From JANPBY01 sp963805505 (GTDB lineage Bacteria; Actinomycetota; Actinomycetes; DATJPE01), in contig CAWDUP010000007.1 of assembly GCA_963805505.1 (NCBI GenBank), positions 744,001-808,000 on the forward strand: a stretch of DNA of 64,000 bases, in the 5' to 3' direction. The notes beneath the pieces were generated by a model, which was not told the origin of the DNA, did not search any database, and saw only the letters and a list, made by a program, of their open reading frames with translations. Positions 1 to 8,620 of the stretch are shown here, in pieces. The stretch's first letter is position 1, and each line of letters opens with the position of its first letter. The position numbers were made by a program, and so were the translations under genes.

Positions 1-1063
1 AGTCGTCCCCACTGCGGGCGAGATCCATCTCGCCCCGCTCGGCCAGTGGCAGCGCCAGGGAGAGGACGAACTCGTGACCGGAACGTTCCACGGTCAACGG
101 ATCGTCGACCGTCGCGACCGCGAACGGGTCGGAATGCGGTGAGTACGTCTGCTCCGCGAACTCGGCCAACGCGTCGACGCCCACCGGCTCATGCGCCTGG
201 TAGGCGGCCACGTGCAGCGGGAGCGGCGCGAAGGACGCTCCCACCTCGGCCAGCTGCTCGGACTGGGAGGCGACCCAGCCAGCCCGCCAGGGATCGGCTC
301 CGTCACCCGGGAAGACCCGGTTCGCAACAACCGCATCCACCCGATAGCCATACAGCGAAAGCGACGTGTAGGTGCGCCGAGCCTCGGCCACCACCACCTG
401 CTCAGGGGTCAGCACCAAGCGCACCGAGGTGTGCTCGGCAGTGAGGACCTCGCGCACCTCCGCCAGTTCTGCGTGCAACCGCTCGACGGCGTCGAAAACC
501 CGGTCCTGAGGCATGGGAACCCCCGCGACCTTGCCGAGTACCGGGCGAAGCGAGCGCATCACGCGGCGCTCCATGGGGAAGATCCGGTCCATGTACCAAC
601 CCAGCGCCTCCGGAAGGGCCAGCAGCCGCAACGTCTCCGCCGTCGGAGCGCAGTCCACGACGACGAGGTCCCAGAGATCGGAACGCACCTGGTCGCGCAC
701 CTCGAGCAGCGCCAGTACCTCTTCGGCACCGGGCAGGACGGTGAGCTCCTCGGCCTCGACGCGATCGACTCCCACCGTGTCGAGCACGTCGAGCAGGTAG
801 GTCTGGATCTCGCTCCATGAGCGCTCGAAGCGGCGGCGCGGATCGACCTGCTGGGCGAACAGACCTGGGCTGATCTCGATCGGTTCCGGGCCGAGGCGGA
901 CTACGTCATGATGCCCCGCGCCGAGGGCGTCGCCCAGTGAGTGAGCAGAGTCAGTCGAGAGCACCAGCGTCTTGAGCCCGCGCGCGGCCGCAAGGGCAGC
1001 GGTACCCGCAGCGACTGTCGTCTTTCCGACGCCGCCCTTCCCGGTGAACAGCAGAACACGCAC
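1..1063 (-). CDS. ArsA/GET3-like anion-transporting ATPase, 3' end cut by window
   Basis: A 354-codon open frame runs off the left edge of the window, so the C-terminus is missing. It begins at a GTG and carries a deviant Walker A (GKGGVGKTT, residues 8-16) followed by the switch-like DSAHS motif near residue 38, both hallmarks of the ArsA/GET3 branch of the SIMIBI NTPases. A DxAPT-type motif (VVVDCAPTAET) follows in the middle. Actinobacteria commonly carry one or two such ATPases without any arsenic operon, and their substrate is not established; no arsR, arsB or arsC is nearby, so arsenite export is not supported. It lies downstream of an SRPBCC gene on the same strand, separated by about 60 bp. 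Confidence 0.85.
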   Translation of the reverse strand, partial: MRVLLFTGKGGVGKTTVAAGTAALAAARGLKTLVLSTDSAHSLGDALGAGHHDVVRLGPEPIEISPGLFAQQVDPRRRFERSWSEIQTYLLDVLDTVGVDRVEAEELTVLPGAEEVLALLEVRDQVRSDLWDLVVVDCAPTAETLRLLALPEALGWYMDRIFPMERRVMRSLRPVLGKVAGVPMPQDRVFDAVERLHAELAEVREVLTAEHTSVRLVLTPEQVVVAEARRTYTSLSLYGYRVDAVVANRVFPGDGADPWRAGWVASQSEQLAEVGASFAPLPLHVAAYQAHEPVGVDALAEFAEQTYSPHSDPFAVATVDDPLTVERSGHEFVLSLALPLAERGEMDLARSGDD

Positions 1064-1124
1064 AGTCGAGAGGCTATACGCGCGGCTCTCCGACGGGTGC
1101 TCCCCGAACCCCCAGCACGACCCG

Positions 1125-1562
1125 TCAGCCCTCGACGCGCGCCTTGAGGCCCTTCAGCGCCGTGTCGACGATGACCTTCTCGGCCTTGCGTTTGATCATC
1201 CCGAGCATCGGGATCTTCACGTCGACAGCGAGCTGGTAGACCACTTTCGTGCGGCCGTCGCCCAGATCCTCGAGGCCGTACGCTCCGTCCATCGCCTTGA
1301 GCATGCTCGCCTCGCCAAGCGTCCAAGAAACCGAGTCGTCCCCGTCCCACTCGTACTCGAGGGTGTATTCGTCCTTGATTCCCCCGGAATCGATCACGAA
1401 CCGCGCCTCGGCGGGCCGGTTCGTGTCCTCATAGACGGTCAAGACCTCGACCTCCCGCAGGCCGCTGGTCCATTCCGGATAGGTCTCCAGGTCGGCGATG
1501 ACCTCCATGATCGGACCCGGGGCTGCGTCGATCACGATGCTGGACTCGGTACGGTCGGCCAT
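1125..1562 (-). CDS. SRPBCC (START-like) family protein
   Basis: A 145-residue protein. The start is the ATG giving MADRTESSI, chosen because an AAAGG ribosome-binding site sits about 9 bp upstream and because the alternative upstream extension is arginine-rich with no domain character. The pattern (SIVIDAAPGPIMEVIADLE near the N-terminus, YPEW around residue 30, a long C-terminal helix) matches the polyketide cyclase/dehydrase-like SRPBCC fold, a cavity that binds hydrophobic ligands. No catalytic residues can be assigned. It is the first of two SRPBCC proteins in this 3.4-kb minus-strand group. Confidence 0.8.
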   Translation of the reverse strand: MADRTESSIVIDAAPGPIMEVIADLETYPEWTSGLREVEVLTVYEDTNRPAEARFVIDSGGIKDEYTLEYEWDGDDSVSWTLGEASMLKAMDGAYGLEDLGDGRTKVVYQLAVDVKIPMLGMIKRKAEKVIVDTALKGLKARVEG

Positions 1563-1627
1563 CGCCTGGACCTTTCGACGCGGGGATGTGCTCTCGCGCA
1601 GCCTAGGTGACCAGCGACCCGATCGGG

Positions 1628-2395
1628 TCAGAGGTCGAAGGTCAGCCCGCTGCCGCGTCCGCGGAAGTGGCCGACGTTGACGCATTCGGTGCGCCCGATG
1701 CGGGTCCGCGATACCAGTGGCTGGTGCACATGCCCGAACAGCGACATCAGCGGCTGAGTCCGCACGATCGCCTCACGCAGAGCGACGCTCCCCCGCTCGA
1801 ACCGTCGGGCGACCACGTCATAGGTGAGGTCTGGCATCGCTGGTGGGATGTGGGTGCACAGGATGTCCGCGCCCGCGACGGCGGCGACCTTCTCGGCGAA
1901 CGCCTCGTCGGAGATCTCGTACGGCGTCCGATAGCGGGTGACCAGCCCGCCGCCCACGAATCCCACGGTGCGATCCCCGATCTCCACGACCTCGCCATCG
2001 AAGACGCGCTGCCCGGGCCGCAGAAACTCCGGCCACAGGTGGGGGACGTCGACGTTTCCGTACGTGAGGAAGGCTGGGGAGGGCATGGCCGCAAACGTCG
2101 CCGCGTACTGCCGCTTCACTGCGCCGAGCACCTCGGTCGTTCGGTCTCCCCCGTGTCCGGCCCACAGCTGGGCCGAGAGCTCTCGTGCCTCGTCGAGTCG
2201 CCCCGCAGTCCGCAGCTGCACGAACTCATTCGCGTTCTCCGCCCCGAACAGCTCGGCAAAGATCCCCAGGGCAGGGTCGGCGTAGTCGAGGAACAGAACA
2301 AGGTCACCGAGACAGATCAGCGCGTCGGCATCGTCGAGCGTTCGTGCCAGCGCGTCGTTGCGGGCGTGTACGTCGCTGACGACCTGAACTCTCAC
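1628..2395 (-). CDS. Metallophosphoesterase (calcineurin-like)
   Basis: About 255 residues. The metal-binding motifs of the calcineurin-like superfamily appear in order: DVH (D8, H10), GDLVLF (D31), a GNVD motif mid-protein, THIPP and a C-terminal GHVH. The open frame begins at a GTG nine bases further upstream, but the GTG giving MRVQVVSDVH places the first strand at the very N-terminus as is usual in the family. The substrate (cyclic nucleotide, nucleotide or phosphoprotein) cannot be told. It is separated by about 65 bp from the SRPBCC gene downstream. Confidence 0.85.
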   Translation of the reverse strand: MRVQVVSDVHARNDALARTLDDADALICLGDLVLFLDYADPALGIFAELFGAENANEFVQLRTAGRLDEARELSAQLWAGHGGDRTTEVLGAVKRQYAATFAAMPSPAFLTYGNVDVPHLWPEFLRPGQRVFDGEVVEIGDRTVGFVGGGLVTRYRTPYEISDEAFAEKVAAVAGADILCTHIPPAMPDLTYDVVARRFERGSVALREAIVRTQPLMSLFGHVHQPLVSRTRIGRTECVNVGHFRGRGSGLTFDL

Positions 2396-2441
2396 CACCC
2401 ACACGCTAGGCGAGAACGCCCCTCATGCAGCCCGTGGACGG

Positions 2442-2936
2442 TCAGCCGAAGATGGCTACGGCTACCGCGGCCCCGAGGAGCAGCAAGGCGGTGAACCCCA
2501 CCCCGACACCCAGGGCAAGCATCACTTTGGCCGGGCGGGAGCCAAAGCGTCCGGACGCCCCTACCAGCGGGTCGGTCGTCTCCAGAGCGAGCTGAGACAA
2601 CATGGCCTCGATCTGCTGGTCCGAAGGTCGTCGGCTCGCCCCATCCTCTCCCTCGGCTCCTGCAGCCAGTTCGCCGCCCTCAGCGCTGGCCAACAAGACG
2701 TCCAGCGGATCGTTCAACGGGTCACTGGCAGGTCTCAGCGGCTCCGCCAGCTGGCCGTCGGTGACGGTCGCATGGCGTCCGTGGCCACCTGAGGCCACCG
2801 GGTCGGGGACGGCGGTGGGCGCGGGCGGCAGGTCGGCCGGGCGCAGGTCGGCATGGCAAAGCGTGCACCACGGCTGACCGTCGCGCACGAGTGCCGCGCA
2901 TCGAGGGCATCGCGCGGTGGCGAGAACGTCCGTCAC
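2442..2936 (-). CDS. Zinc-ribbon protein with C-terminal membrane anchor
   Basis: A 164-residue protein of unknown function. The N-terminus holds two CxxC knuckles (CPRC and CTLC, residues 10-28) typical of a small zinc ribbon. A Pro/Ala/Asp-rich, probably disordered middle follows, then one strongly hydrophobic segment (about residues 139-162) that reaches the C-terminus. This suggests a tail-anchored membrane protein with a cytoplasmic zinc ribbon. It lies 18 bp downstream of the neighbouring SRPBCC gene and so is probably cotranscribed with it. Confidence 0.7.
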   Translation of the reverse strand: MTDVLATARCPRCAALVRDGQPWCTLCHADLRPADLPPAPTAVPDPVASGGHGRHATVTDGQLAEPLRPASDPLNDPLDVLLASAEGGELAAGAEGEDGASRRPSDQQIEAMLSQLALETTDPLVGASGRFGSRPAKVMLALGVGVGFTALLLLGAAVAVAIFG

Positions 2937-2954
2937 CTCCAGAACCTCGGCAGA

Positions 2955-3377
2955 TCAGTTCGCCGGCTTGACCCCGTCGCTGTCCCAGGCCGTAGCGGCG
3001 TCGCCAGGGCGGCGGTCACCCTCCAAGGCGTCTTTCACGGCGAAGGCGTGCGTTTTCCAGCTCCGGGCGCGATCGGCTCGCGCCCGACGGAGTTCGCGCG
3101 CGGTCAGCACCGTCGCCCGCGTCGGGTCCAACCGTTGATAGTGGTGGAGCAGCACGCCACCCGCCACGGCTTCTAGCCAGATCTCGACGCTGCCCGTCCA
3201 CCTGGCACCCGCGGCAGACCATCGGATCCCCAGGTCTCCGCGATCCATGAAGGTGGTGAGCACCAGATCGGGCCACCATTCCCGCCACCGACGTGGGTCG
3301 TGCACGAGTCGCCCAAGCTCCACTGGGCGGGCAACGACGAACGTCTCATCCACCAGCTCCAGCGCGGGCACGGGCAC
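2955..3377 (-). CDS. SRPBCC family protein (polyketide cyclase-like)
   Basis: A 140-residue protein starting at a GTG. The segment WREWWPD followed by alternating beta-strand and charged segments, ending in a long C-terminal helix (TARELRRARADRARSWK), matches actinobacterial polyketide cyclase/dehydrase-like proteins of the SRPBCC fold. Ligand unknown. It heads the minus-strand group and is divergent from the acyl-CoA ligase gene, with 143 bp between the two starts. Confidence 0.7.
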   Translation of the reverse strand: MPVPALELVDETFVVARPVELGRLVHDPRRWREWWPDLVLTTFMDRGDLGIRWSAAGARWTGSVEIWLEAVAGGVLLHHYQRLDPTRATVLTARELRRARADRARSWKTHAFAVKDALEGDRRPGDAATAWDSDGVKPAN

Positions 3378-3520
3378 AGGATCTCATCCGATCGAGGGTT
3401 CGGTTCGTCCCCACGTCACGCCACGGCCAGGCATGATCGGAGCCACGACACCTCGCTCTCGCCCGCCCAGTTGGCCGGAGCAGGACCGACAGCCGTTCGC
3501 AAACTCCACCTGGAGCAGTG

Positions 3521-5308
3521 ATGCGCGAGTACACGACCCCAGCCCTGCCTGAGGCGATTGACGCGGTCAATCTGACCGAGCTGATCGTGGGTCAAGCCAT
3601 TCGACGCCCGCATGCGGTGGGCTTCAGCAGGCGCGCCGGCGACCGGTGGGAGGACATCACCTACCGCGACTTCCTTGCCGAGGCCACCAGGGTCGCGAAG
3701 GGCTTGGTCGCCGCCGGGGTCGGCGTCGGTGACCGGGTGGGCCTGATGTCACGCACCCGCTATGAGTGGACGCTTGTCGACTTCGCCGCCTGGCTCGCCG
3801 GCGCCGTACCCGTGCCGATCTACGAAACCAGCTCCGCTGAGCAGGTCCAGTGGATCCTGAGCGACTCCGCAGCGGTAGCCATCGTCGTCGAGACGTCCGG
3901 CCACGCAGCGGTCGTGGCATCGATGCGGGCCGACCTGCCGGATCTGGCCCACGTCTGGACGTTGGCCGATGGCGGGATCGAACAGCTCGCCGAGGCCGGA
4001 TCGGGGGTCGGAGACGAGGAGATCGAGGCGCGGCGAGCCACCCTGTCCCCCGAGACCTTGGCCACGATCATCTACACCTCGGGCACGACGGGCCGCCCGA
4101 AGGGTTGCGAGCTCACCCACGGCAACTTCCTGGCCGAGGTGCAGGTGGTCGTCGATGCCGCGCAGGAGATGTTCAACGAGCAGGGTTCGACGCTGCTGTT
4201 CCTCCCGCTGGCCCACGTCTTCGCCCGGGCGATCGAGCTCGGCGCGGTCTACGCGGGCGTACGGCTCGGCCACACGGCGGACGTGCAAAACCTGGTGGCC
4301 GACCTCGCCGTGTTCCAGCCGACCTTCATCCTGTCCGTCCCCCGAGTCTTCGAGAAGGTCTACAACTCAGCGGCCGCATCGGCCGAGGCCGCTGGCAAGG
4401 GCAGGGCCTTCCGTCGGGCTGCCGACGTCGCCATCGCCTACTCAGAAGCGCTCGATGAGGGCAACCCGAGCCTGGCCCTCCGGTTGCAGCACTCGGTCTT
4501 CGACCGACTGGTCTACGCCAAGCTGCGGTCCGCGCTGGGCGGTCGCGTGGTCTGGGCCGTCTCCGGTGGCGCCCCCCTGGGGGCCCGACTTGGTCACTTC
4601 TACCGCGGGATAGGGGTGACGATCCTCGAGGGGTACGGCCTGACGGAGACCACGGCGGGAGCAACGCTCAACCGTCCGGACGGCTTGCACATCGGCAGCG
4701 TCGGGAGACCTGTCGCGGGAACGTCCTTGCGAATCGCCGCCGATGGCGAGGTTCTGATCAAAGGACCCGTGGTGTTTCGGGGGTACTGGAACAACCCGGC
4801 CGCCACGAGCGAGGCCAAGGACTCCGAAGGCTGGTTCCACAGCGGCGACGTGGGGCAGATCGACGGCGAAGGCTTCCTCACCATCACCGGACGCAAGAAG
4901 GAGCTCATCGTCACCGCAGCCGGGAAGAACGTCGCCCCAGCCGTCCTTGAGGACCGACTCCGCGCGCATCCACTGGTCAGCCAGTGCGTGGTCGTCGGTG
5001 ACAACAAGCCGTTCATCGCGGCCCTGGTGACCCTCGACTCCGAAGCACTCCCAGCGTGGCTGAGAGCGGCCGGACGGGAGGAGACGCCCGTCCATGACCT
5101 CGTGGACGACCCAGGCGTACGCGAGGCGGTCCAGCACGCGGTGGACGAGGCCAACAAGGCTGTCAGCAAGGCTGAGGCGATCAAGAAGTTCACGATCCTG
5201 CCGATCGACTTCAGCGAGGACGGCGGCCAACTGACTCCGACGCTCAAGCTCAAGCGCAACGTGGTCATGAAGGATTTCGAAGCCGACGTCGAAGCGCTCT
5301 ACCGCTGA
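3521..5308 (+). CDS. fadD: Long-chain fatty acid--CoA ligase (AMP-forming)
   Basis: A 595-residue ANL-superfamily enzyme that activates fatty acids to acyl-CoA through an acyl-adenylate. The AMP-binding P-loop YTSGTTGRPKG lies at about residues 185-195, the YGLTET adenine-binding motif around residues 370-376, and the C-terminal subdomain has GWFHSGDVG and GRKKELIVTAAGKN. These features and the C-terminal KLKRNVV resemble the FadD15 group. A GTG directly precedes the chosen ATG. A 25-bp gap separates it from the ABC transporter gene, so cotranscription is likely. Confidence 0.93.
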   Translation: MREYTTPALPEAIDAVNLTELIVGQAIRRPHAVGFSRRAGDRWEDITYRDFLAEATRVAKGLVAAGVGVGDRVGLMSRTRYEWTLVDFAAWLAGAVPVPIYETSSAEQVQWILSDSAAVAIVVETSGHAAVVASMRADLPDLAHVWTLADGGIEQLAEAGSGVGDEEIEARRATLSPETLATIIYTSGTTGRPKGCELTHGNFLAEVQVVVDAAQEMFNEQGSTLLFLPLAHVFARAIELGAVYAGVRLGHTADVQNLVADLAVFQPTFILSVPRVFEKVYNSAAASAEAAGKGRAFRRAADVAIAYSEALDEGNPSLALRLQHSVFDRLVYAKLRSALGGRVVWAVSGGAPLGARLGHFYRGIGVTILEGYGLTETTAGATLNRPDGLHIGSVGRPVAGTSLRIAADGEVLIKGPVVFRGYWNNPAATSEAKDSEGWFHSGDVGQIDGEGFLTITGRKKELIVTAAGKNVAPAVLEDRLRAHPLVSQCVVVGDNKPFIAALVTLDSEALPAWLRAAGREETPVHDLVDDPGVREAVQHAVDEANKAVSKAEAIKKFTILPIDFSEDGGQLTPTLKLKRNVVMKDFEADVEALYR

Positions 5309-5333
5309 GCCAGACCTGCCGAGTCTGTAGATC

Positions 5334-6044
5334 ATGAGCGCCGCCGTCGAGGTCCGAGGTCTGCGAGTCGCCTACGGGGAAGTGACGGCAGTCGACTCGC
5401 TGGACCTGACGGTGGCGTCGGCCGCTTCGGTCGCCCTGGTGGGACGCAACGGTGCGGGAAAGTCGACGACACTTCGTGTGCTCGCCGGAGTACTTCCGCC
5501 GACGAGCGGAGAAGTACGGGTCGCCGGGGTCGACGCCGTCGCGAGCCCGGCGCTCGCCCGTGCCGAGGTCGGGTACTGCCCCGACGTCGGCGGGCTGATC
5601 CCCCGCGCGACCGCCTGGGAGCACCTGCAGCTCGCGGCGCGACTTCGTGGCTTGCCCGACGAGGGCTGGCAGGAACGCGCGAGGACCCTGCTCGACCGTT
5701 TCGATCTCACCGGTGCCGCCGACCGGGTCACCGCCGGCTTCTCGCACGGCATGGGGAGACGGATGTCGGTTGTGCTCGCCGCCTTCCACGAACCAGCCGT
5801 CCTGCTCCTGGACGAACCCTTCGACGGCGTCGACCCCCTCGGGGTCGAGGCAACCCTGGAGGTCGTCCGCGAGCTTCGGCTCAAGGGATCGGCCGTGGTC
5901 GTGTCCACGCACCTCATCGACTTGGCCGTCGAAGCCTGTGAGGAAGCGGTCGTGCTGCAGCGCGGGGCGGTCGTTGCCGCGTCTCCCGCTTCGGAGCTGA
6001 GGGGCGAGTCTGGGGCTCAGCGATACCGTCGGCTCCTTTCGTGA
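5334..6044 (+). CDS. ABC transporter ATP-binding protein
   Basis: A 236-residue ABC-type ATPase. Walker A GRNGAGKST is near residues 37-45, a signature-like SHGMGRRM replaces the canonical LSGGQ, as in ABC-2 exporter ATPases, and Walker B LLLDEPFDGVD is near residues 156-166, followed by the switch histidine in STHLID. The stop overlaps the GTG start of the next gene by 4 bp, indicating translational coupling with its presumed membrane partner. The exported substrate is unknown. Confidence 0.9.
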   Translation: MSAAVEVRGLRVAYGEVTAVDSLDLTVASAASVALVGRNGAGKSTTLRVLAGVLPPTSGEVRVAGVDAVASPALARAEVGYCPDVGGLIPRATAWEHLQLAARLRGLPDEGWQERARTLLDRFDLTGAADRVTAGFSHGMGRRMSVVLAAFHEPAVLLLDEPFDGVDPLGVEATLEVVRELRLKGSAVVVSTHLIDLAVEACEEAVVLQRGAVVAASPASELRGESGAQRYRRLLS

Positions 6045-7552
6045 CCGACGTTCCTCGAGCGCAGGTCCGGCCACTGCTCCGGCTGCGCTGGTCCATGGTT
6101 CGGCAGCGCTCGAAGCGAGTCGCTCTCGTGACCTTGCTCGCCGGGGTACCTGCGCTCCTCGTGCTCGGCGCCGTGGTCGCTCGACTGCTGCCGCGTTCCG
6201 ATCAGGTAGGCATCTTGCTCATCACGCCGACGGTGATGACCGGTTTCGTCATCCTCGCCTTCGCCGCGCCGATCGCGGCGGGCGGGGGGAACGAGCTCTA
6301 CCCCGCCGATCAGCTGGTGGCCTACCCGATCCGTCCCCGGACGCAGTTCCTGATCTCGATCCTCCTGGCACCGCTCAACCTCGCCTGGGTGGTCCAGGTG
6401 CTCGCGATGGTCGGCTTCACGTCCTACGTCTTCATCGACACCTCGTTTCGGATCGTGCCTGCCTTGGTGACCATGCTGGGGTTCATCGCCGTTGTCACGG
6501 TGGTGGCTCAGGCAGTGGCGTGGACCGTGGTCGGGGTCCGCCAGACGCGCACCGGACGCTGGGTGACCTGGACCATCGCCGCGACGCTGTCCCTTGCGGT
6601 CGTGGCTGCCGTGTGGTCTGGGCGGCTGGGGGGCCTGCTCGACCAGAACCCGCTGCGCGGCATTCTCATCCTCGCTCTGCAAGCCTCAGCCGGCGAATGG
6701 CTTGCCTGGCTCCCTGGGGCCATCGGCATGCTGGTCGTCGCCCTCATCGCGTTCGTGCTCGGCGCTCGCGCCTGCGCCTGGGCGCTGCGCCGCAGCCCTG
6801 ATGCGTCCATCCAGCGCAGCGCTCGCCCGGTGGTGCGCCGACCTACCGCCCACACCGCGTTCGGTCAGCTCCTGCGCATCGACCGGGCCAGCGTCTGGCG
6901 ATCAACTGCGCTGCGCCGCGGAATCCTGGTTCTGGCGTTGCTCCCGGGAGTCGTCGCAGCCGCCGTCGGCCTCGACTGGACCTCCCTCATCCTGCTGCCG
7001 GGCCTGGTCGCCGCGGGTGCTGGCCTGTTGTTCGGAGTGAACGCGTTCTGTCTCGACAGCTCTGGAGCCCTGTGGCTGTCGTCCCTACCCCATGAAGCGA
7101 CGCTGGCCTTCTGGTCCAAGACGCGGGTGCTCCTCGAGGTCTGCGGCGGGGCCGTTCTGGTCGCCTTGTTGGCCGGCGGGCTGCGGGCTGGTACGGCGAG
7201 CCTCACCGAAGTGACGACCGCGTTCAGCGCAGCGGCCGCTTGCTGTCTTTCTGTGACCGCCTCCTGCATGGGCCTGTCCGTGCGGTCGCCGCACCGGGCC
7301 GACCTGCAAGGGTCCCGAGACACCCCCGCTCCCCCAGCCACGATGGCGGCGTACAGCGTGCGCCTGGCTACCCTCACCACGTTCACGGGGATCGGCTTCT
7401 CGTTGACCGTCTATGCCGAGAATCCCCTGCTACCCCTTATGCTTTTCGTTGCTTTGGGTTTGCTTGCGGCTCGACGACTGCTGGTCGCCGCGAGGACGTA
7501 CGCCGATCCGCCGGTTCGTGCGCGGATCGCCGCAACCGTCGCTGCGGGCTGA
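6041..7552 (+). CDS. Polytopic membrane protein, probable ABC exporter permease
   Basis: A 503-residue protein rich in hydrophobic segments (roughly ten to twelve predicted by eye), with a basic N-terminus (LLRLRWSMVRQRSKR). It starts at a GTG overlapping the preceding ATPase stop codon (GTGA), and this coupling is the main reason for calling it the permease of that ATPase. No family motif is recognisable by eye. The substrate is unknown. Confidence 0.7.
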   Translation: MTDVPRAQVRPLLRLRWSMVRQRSKRVALVTLLAGVPALLVLGAVVARLLPRSDQVGILLITPTVMTGFVILAFAAPIAAGGGNELYPADQLVAYPIRPRTQFLISILLAPLNLAWVVQVLAMVGFTSYVFIDTSFRIVPALVTMLGFIAVVTVVAQAVAWTVVGVRQTRTGRWVTWTIAATLSLAVVAAVWSGRLGGLLDQNPLRGILILALQASAGEWLAWLPGAIGMLVVALIAFVLGARACAWALRRSPDASIQRSARPVVRRPTAHTAFGQLLRIDRASVWRSTALRRGILVLALLPGVVAAAVGLDWTSLILLPGLVAAGAGLLFGVNAFCLDSSGALWLSSLPHEATLAFWSKTRVLLEVCGGAVLVALLAGGLRAGTASLTEVTTAFSAAAACCLSVTASCMGLSVRSPHRADLQGSRDTPAPPATMAAYSVRLATLTTFTGIGFSLTVYAENPLLPLMLFVALGLLAARRLLVAARTYADPPVRARIAATVAAG

Positions 7553-7840
7553 TCACGGGCTCGTCGGGGCTCGTCCTTTCGGCGGATATTGGCGGTTCGA
7601 TCGGCCCAAATGAGCCACGAACCCTCCCCTTTTCGCTCACGCTGAGTAACGTCTTCTTCGTCGAGGGCCCACCGGGGGACTTCGACCGGCTCTGCCGCAC
7701 CGACCGAGGTCGGGAGGCGGAGCGGGGGGGTTCAAGACATGCACAAGGCGAGCGAGCACCCAGCGGTGTCTCGTCCGTTCGCGCGCCGTCGGCCCCCGTC
7801 CTGGCCCGCCACGCACCGGCCCGCACCGTAAGAGGGACCC
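7553..7840. other. Intergenic region upstream of the Tad pilus operon
   Basis: These 288 bp separate the ABC permease from cpaB and should hold the pilus operon promoter. A GA-rich ribosome-binding site (AAGAGGGA) lies directly before the cpaB ATG. The middle contains C- and G-rich stretches and short inverted repeats (GACCG/CGGTC type), but I could not recognise a known riboswitch or a convincing terminator. No supported gene is seen. Confidence 0.4.
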
Positions 7841-8593
7841 ATGGGACGACGAACGATCCTTCTCATCGCCGCGCTCGTCGTGGCCGCACTCGGGACCGCG
7901 CTGGTCTTCGCCTACGTCAGGTCGGCCGACGACCGCGCGATGGGCGATCAAGCGCAGGTCGAGGTGCTGTTCGCCACGCAGGAGATCCCCGTCGGACAGA
8001 GCGCTGCCACGGCGAGCTCCAACGGCTCGATGGAGCTGCGCCAGGTGGCCGCCAACTCCGTAGCCGAAGGCGCGCTCAGCAACATCGACCAGATCTCGGG
8101 CCAGGTTGCTCTCACCACCATCTTTCCTGGTCAGCAGATCGTGAGCGCCGCCTTCGGCAGCCTCCAAGGTGTCTCGTCCATCCCGATCCCGGGGGACAAG
8201 ATGGCGGTATCGCTCCAGCTCGGTGATCCGGAGCGAGTGGCGGGCTTCCTCAGCGCCGGCTCCGAGGTCGCGGTGTTCGCGACGCTGCGCAACCCCAGCC
8301 CGGCCGCCCAGGACAACGAGGCGACTGCCGAGTCCACCCAGCTGCTGGTCGACCGACTCACGGTGATCACGGTCGGGAACGTCCAGCCTGTTCAGACGAC
8401 GACCACCACCAGTGACGGGACTCAGAACACCGAGGAGATCCCGAGGGCCATCGTCACGCTGGCGGTCAGCCAGAAGCAGGCTCAACAGCTCATCTATGCA
8501 TCCCAGAAGGGCACCTTGTGGTTCACCTTGCTCACCACGGACTCCAAGGTCGGAAACGTACCGCCGACCAACGGCGCAAACGTCACCAAGTGA
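7841..8593 (+). CDS. cpaB: Flp pilus assembly protein CpaB/RcpC
   Basis: A 250-residue protein with one N-terminal membrane segment (residues 5-25), followed by an SAF-like domain (about residues 40-110, QEIPVGQSA) and a CpaB/RcpC domain with the typical DPERVAGFLSAGSEVAVFATL segment. CpaB is an envelope component of Tad pilus machines. The C-terminal part is Thr- and Asn-rich. It is the first gene of the pilus operon, 27 bp ahead of tadZ, with a good GA-rich ribosome-binding site. Confidence 0.9.
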   Translation: MGRRTILLIAALVVAALGTALVFAYVRSADDRAMGDQAQVEVLFATQEIPVGQSAATASSNGSMELRQVAANSVAEGALSNIDQISGQVALTTIFPGQQIVSAAFGSLQGVSSIPIPGDKMAVSLQLGDPERVAGFLSAGSEVAVFATLRNPSPAAQDNEATAESTQLLVDRLTVITVGNVQPVQTTTTTSDGTQNTEEIPRAIVTLAVSQKQAQQLIYASQKGTLWFTLLTTDSKVGNVPPTNGANVTK

Positions 8594-8620
8594 CCCACGC
8601 AAAGGGCTGAGGACACCGCA

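Noticed and set aside
1..1063. Arsenical-resistance operon
   Set aside because: Only the ArsA-like ATPase is seen; arsR, arsB and arsC are absent nearby and actinobacterial ArsA-like ATPases commonly occur without them.
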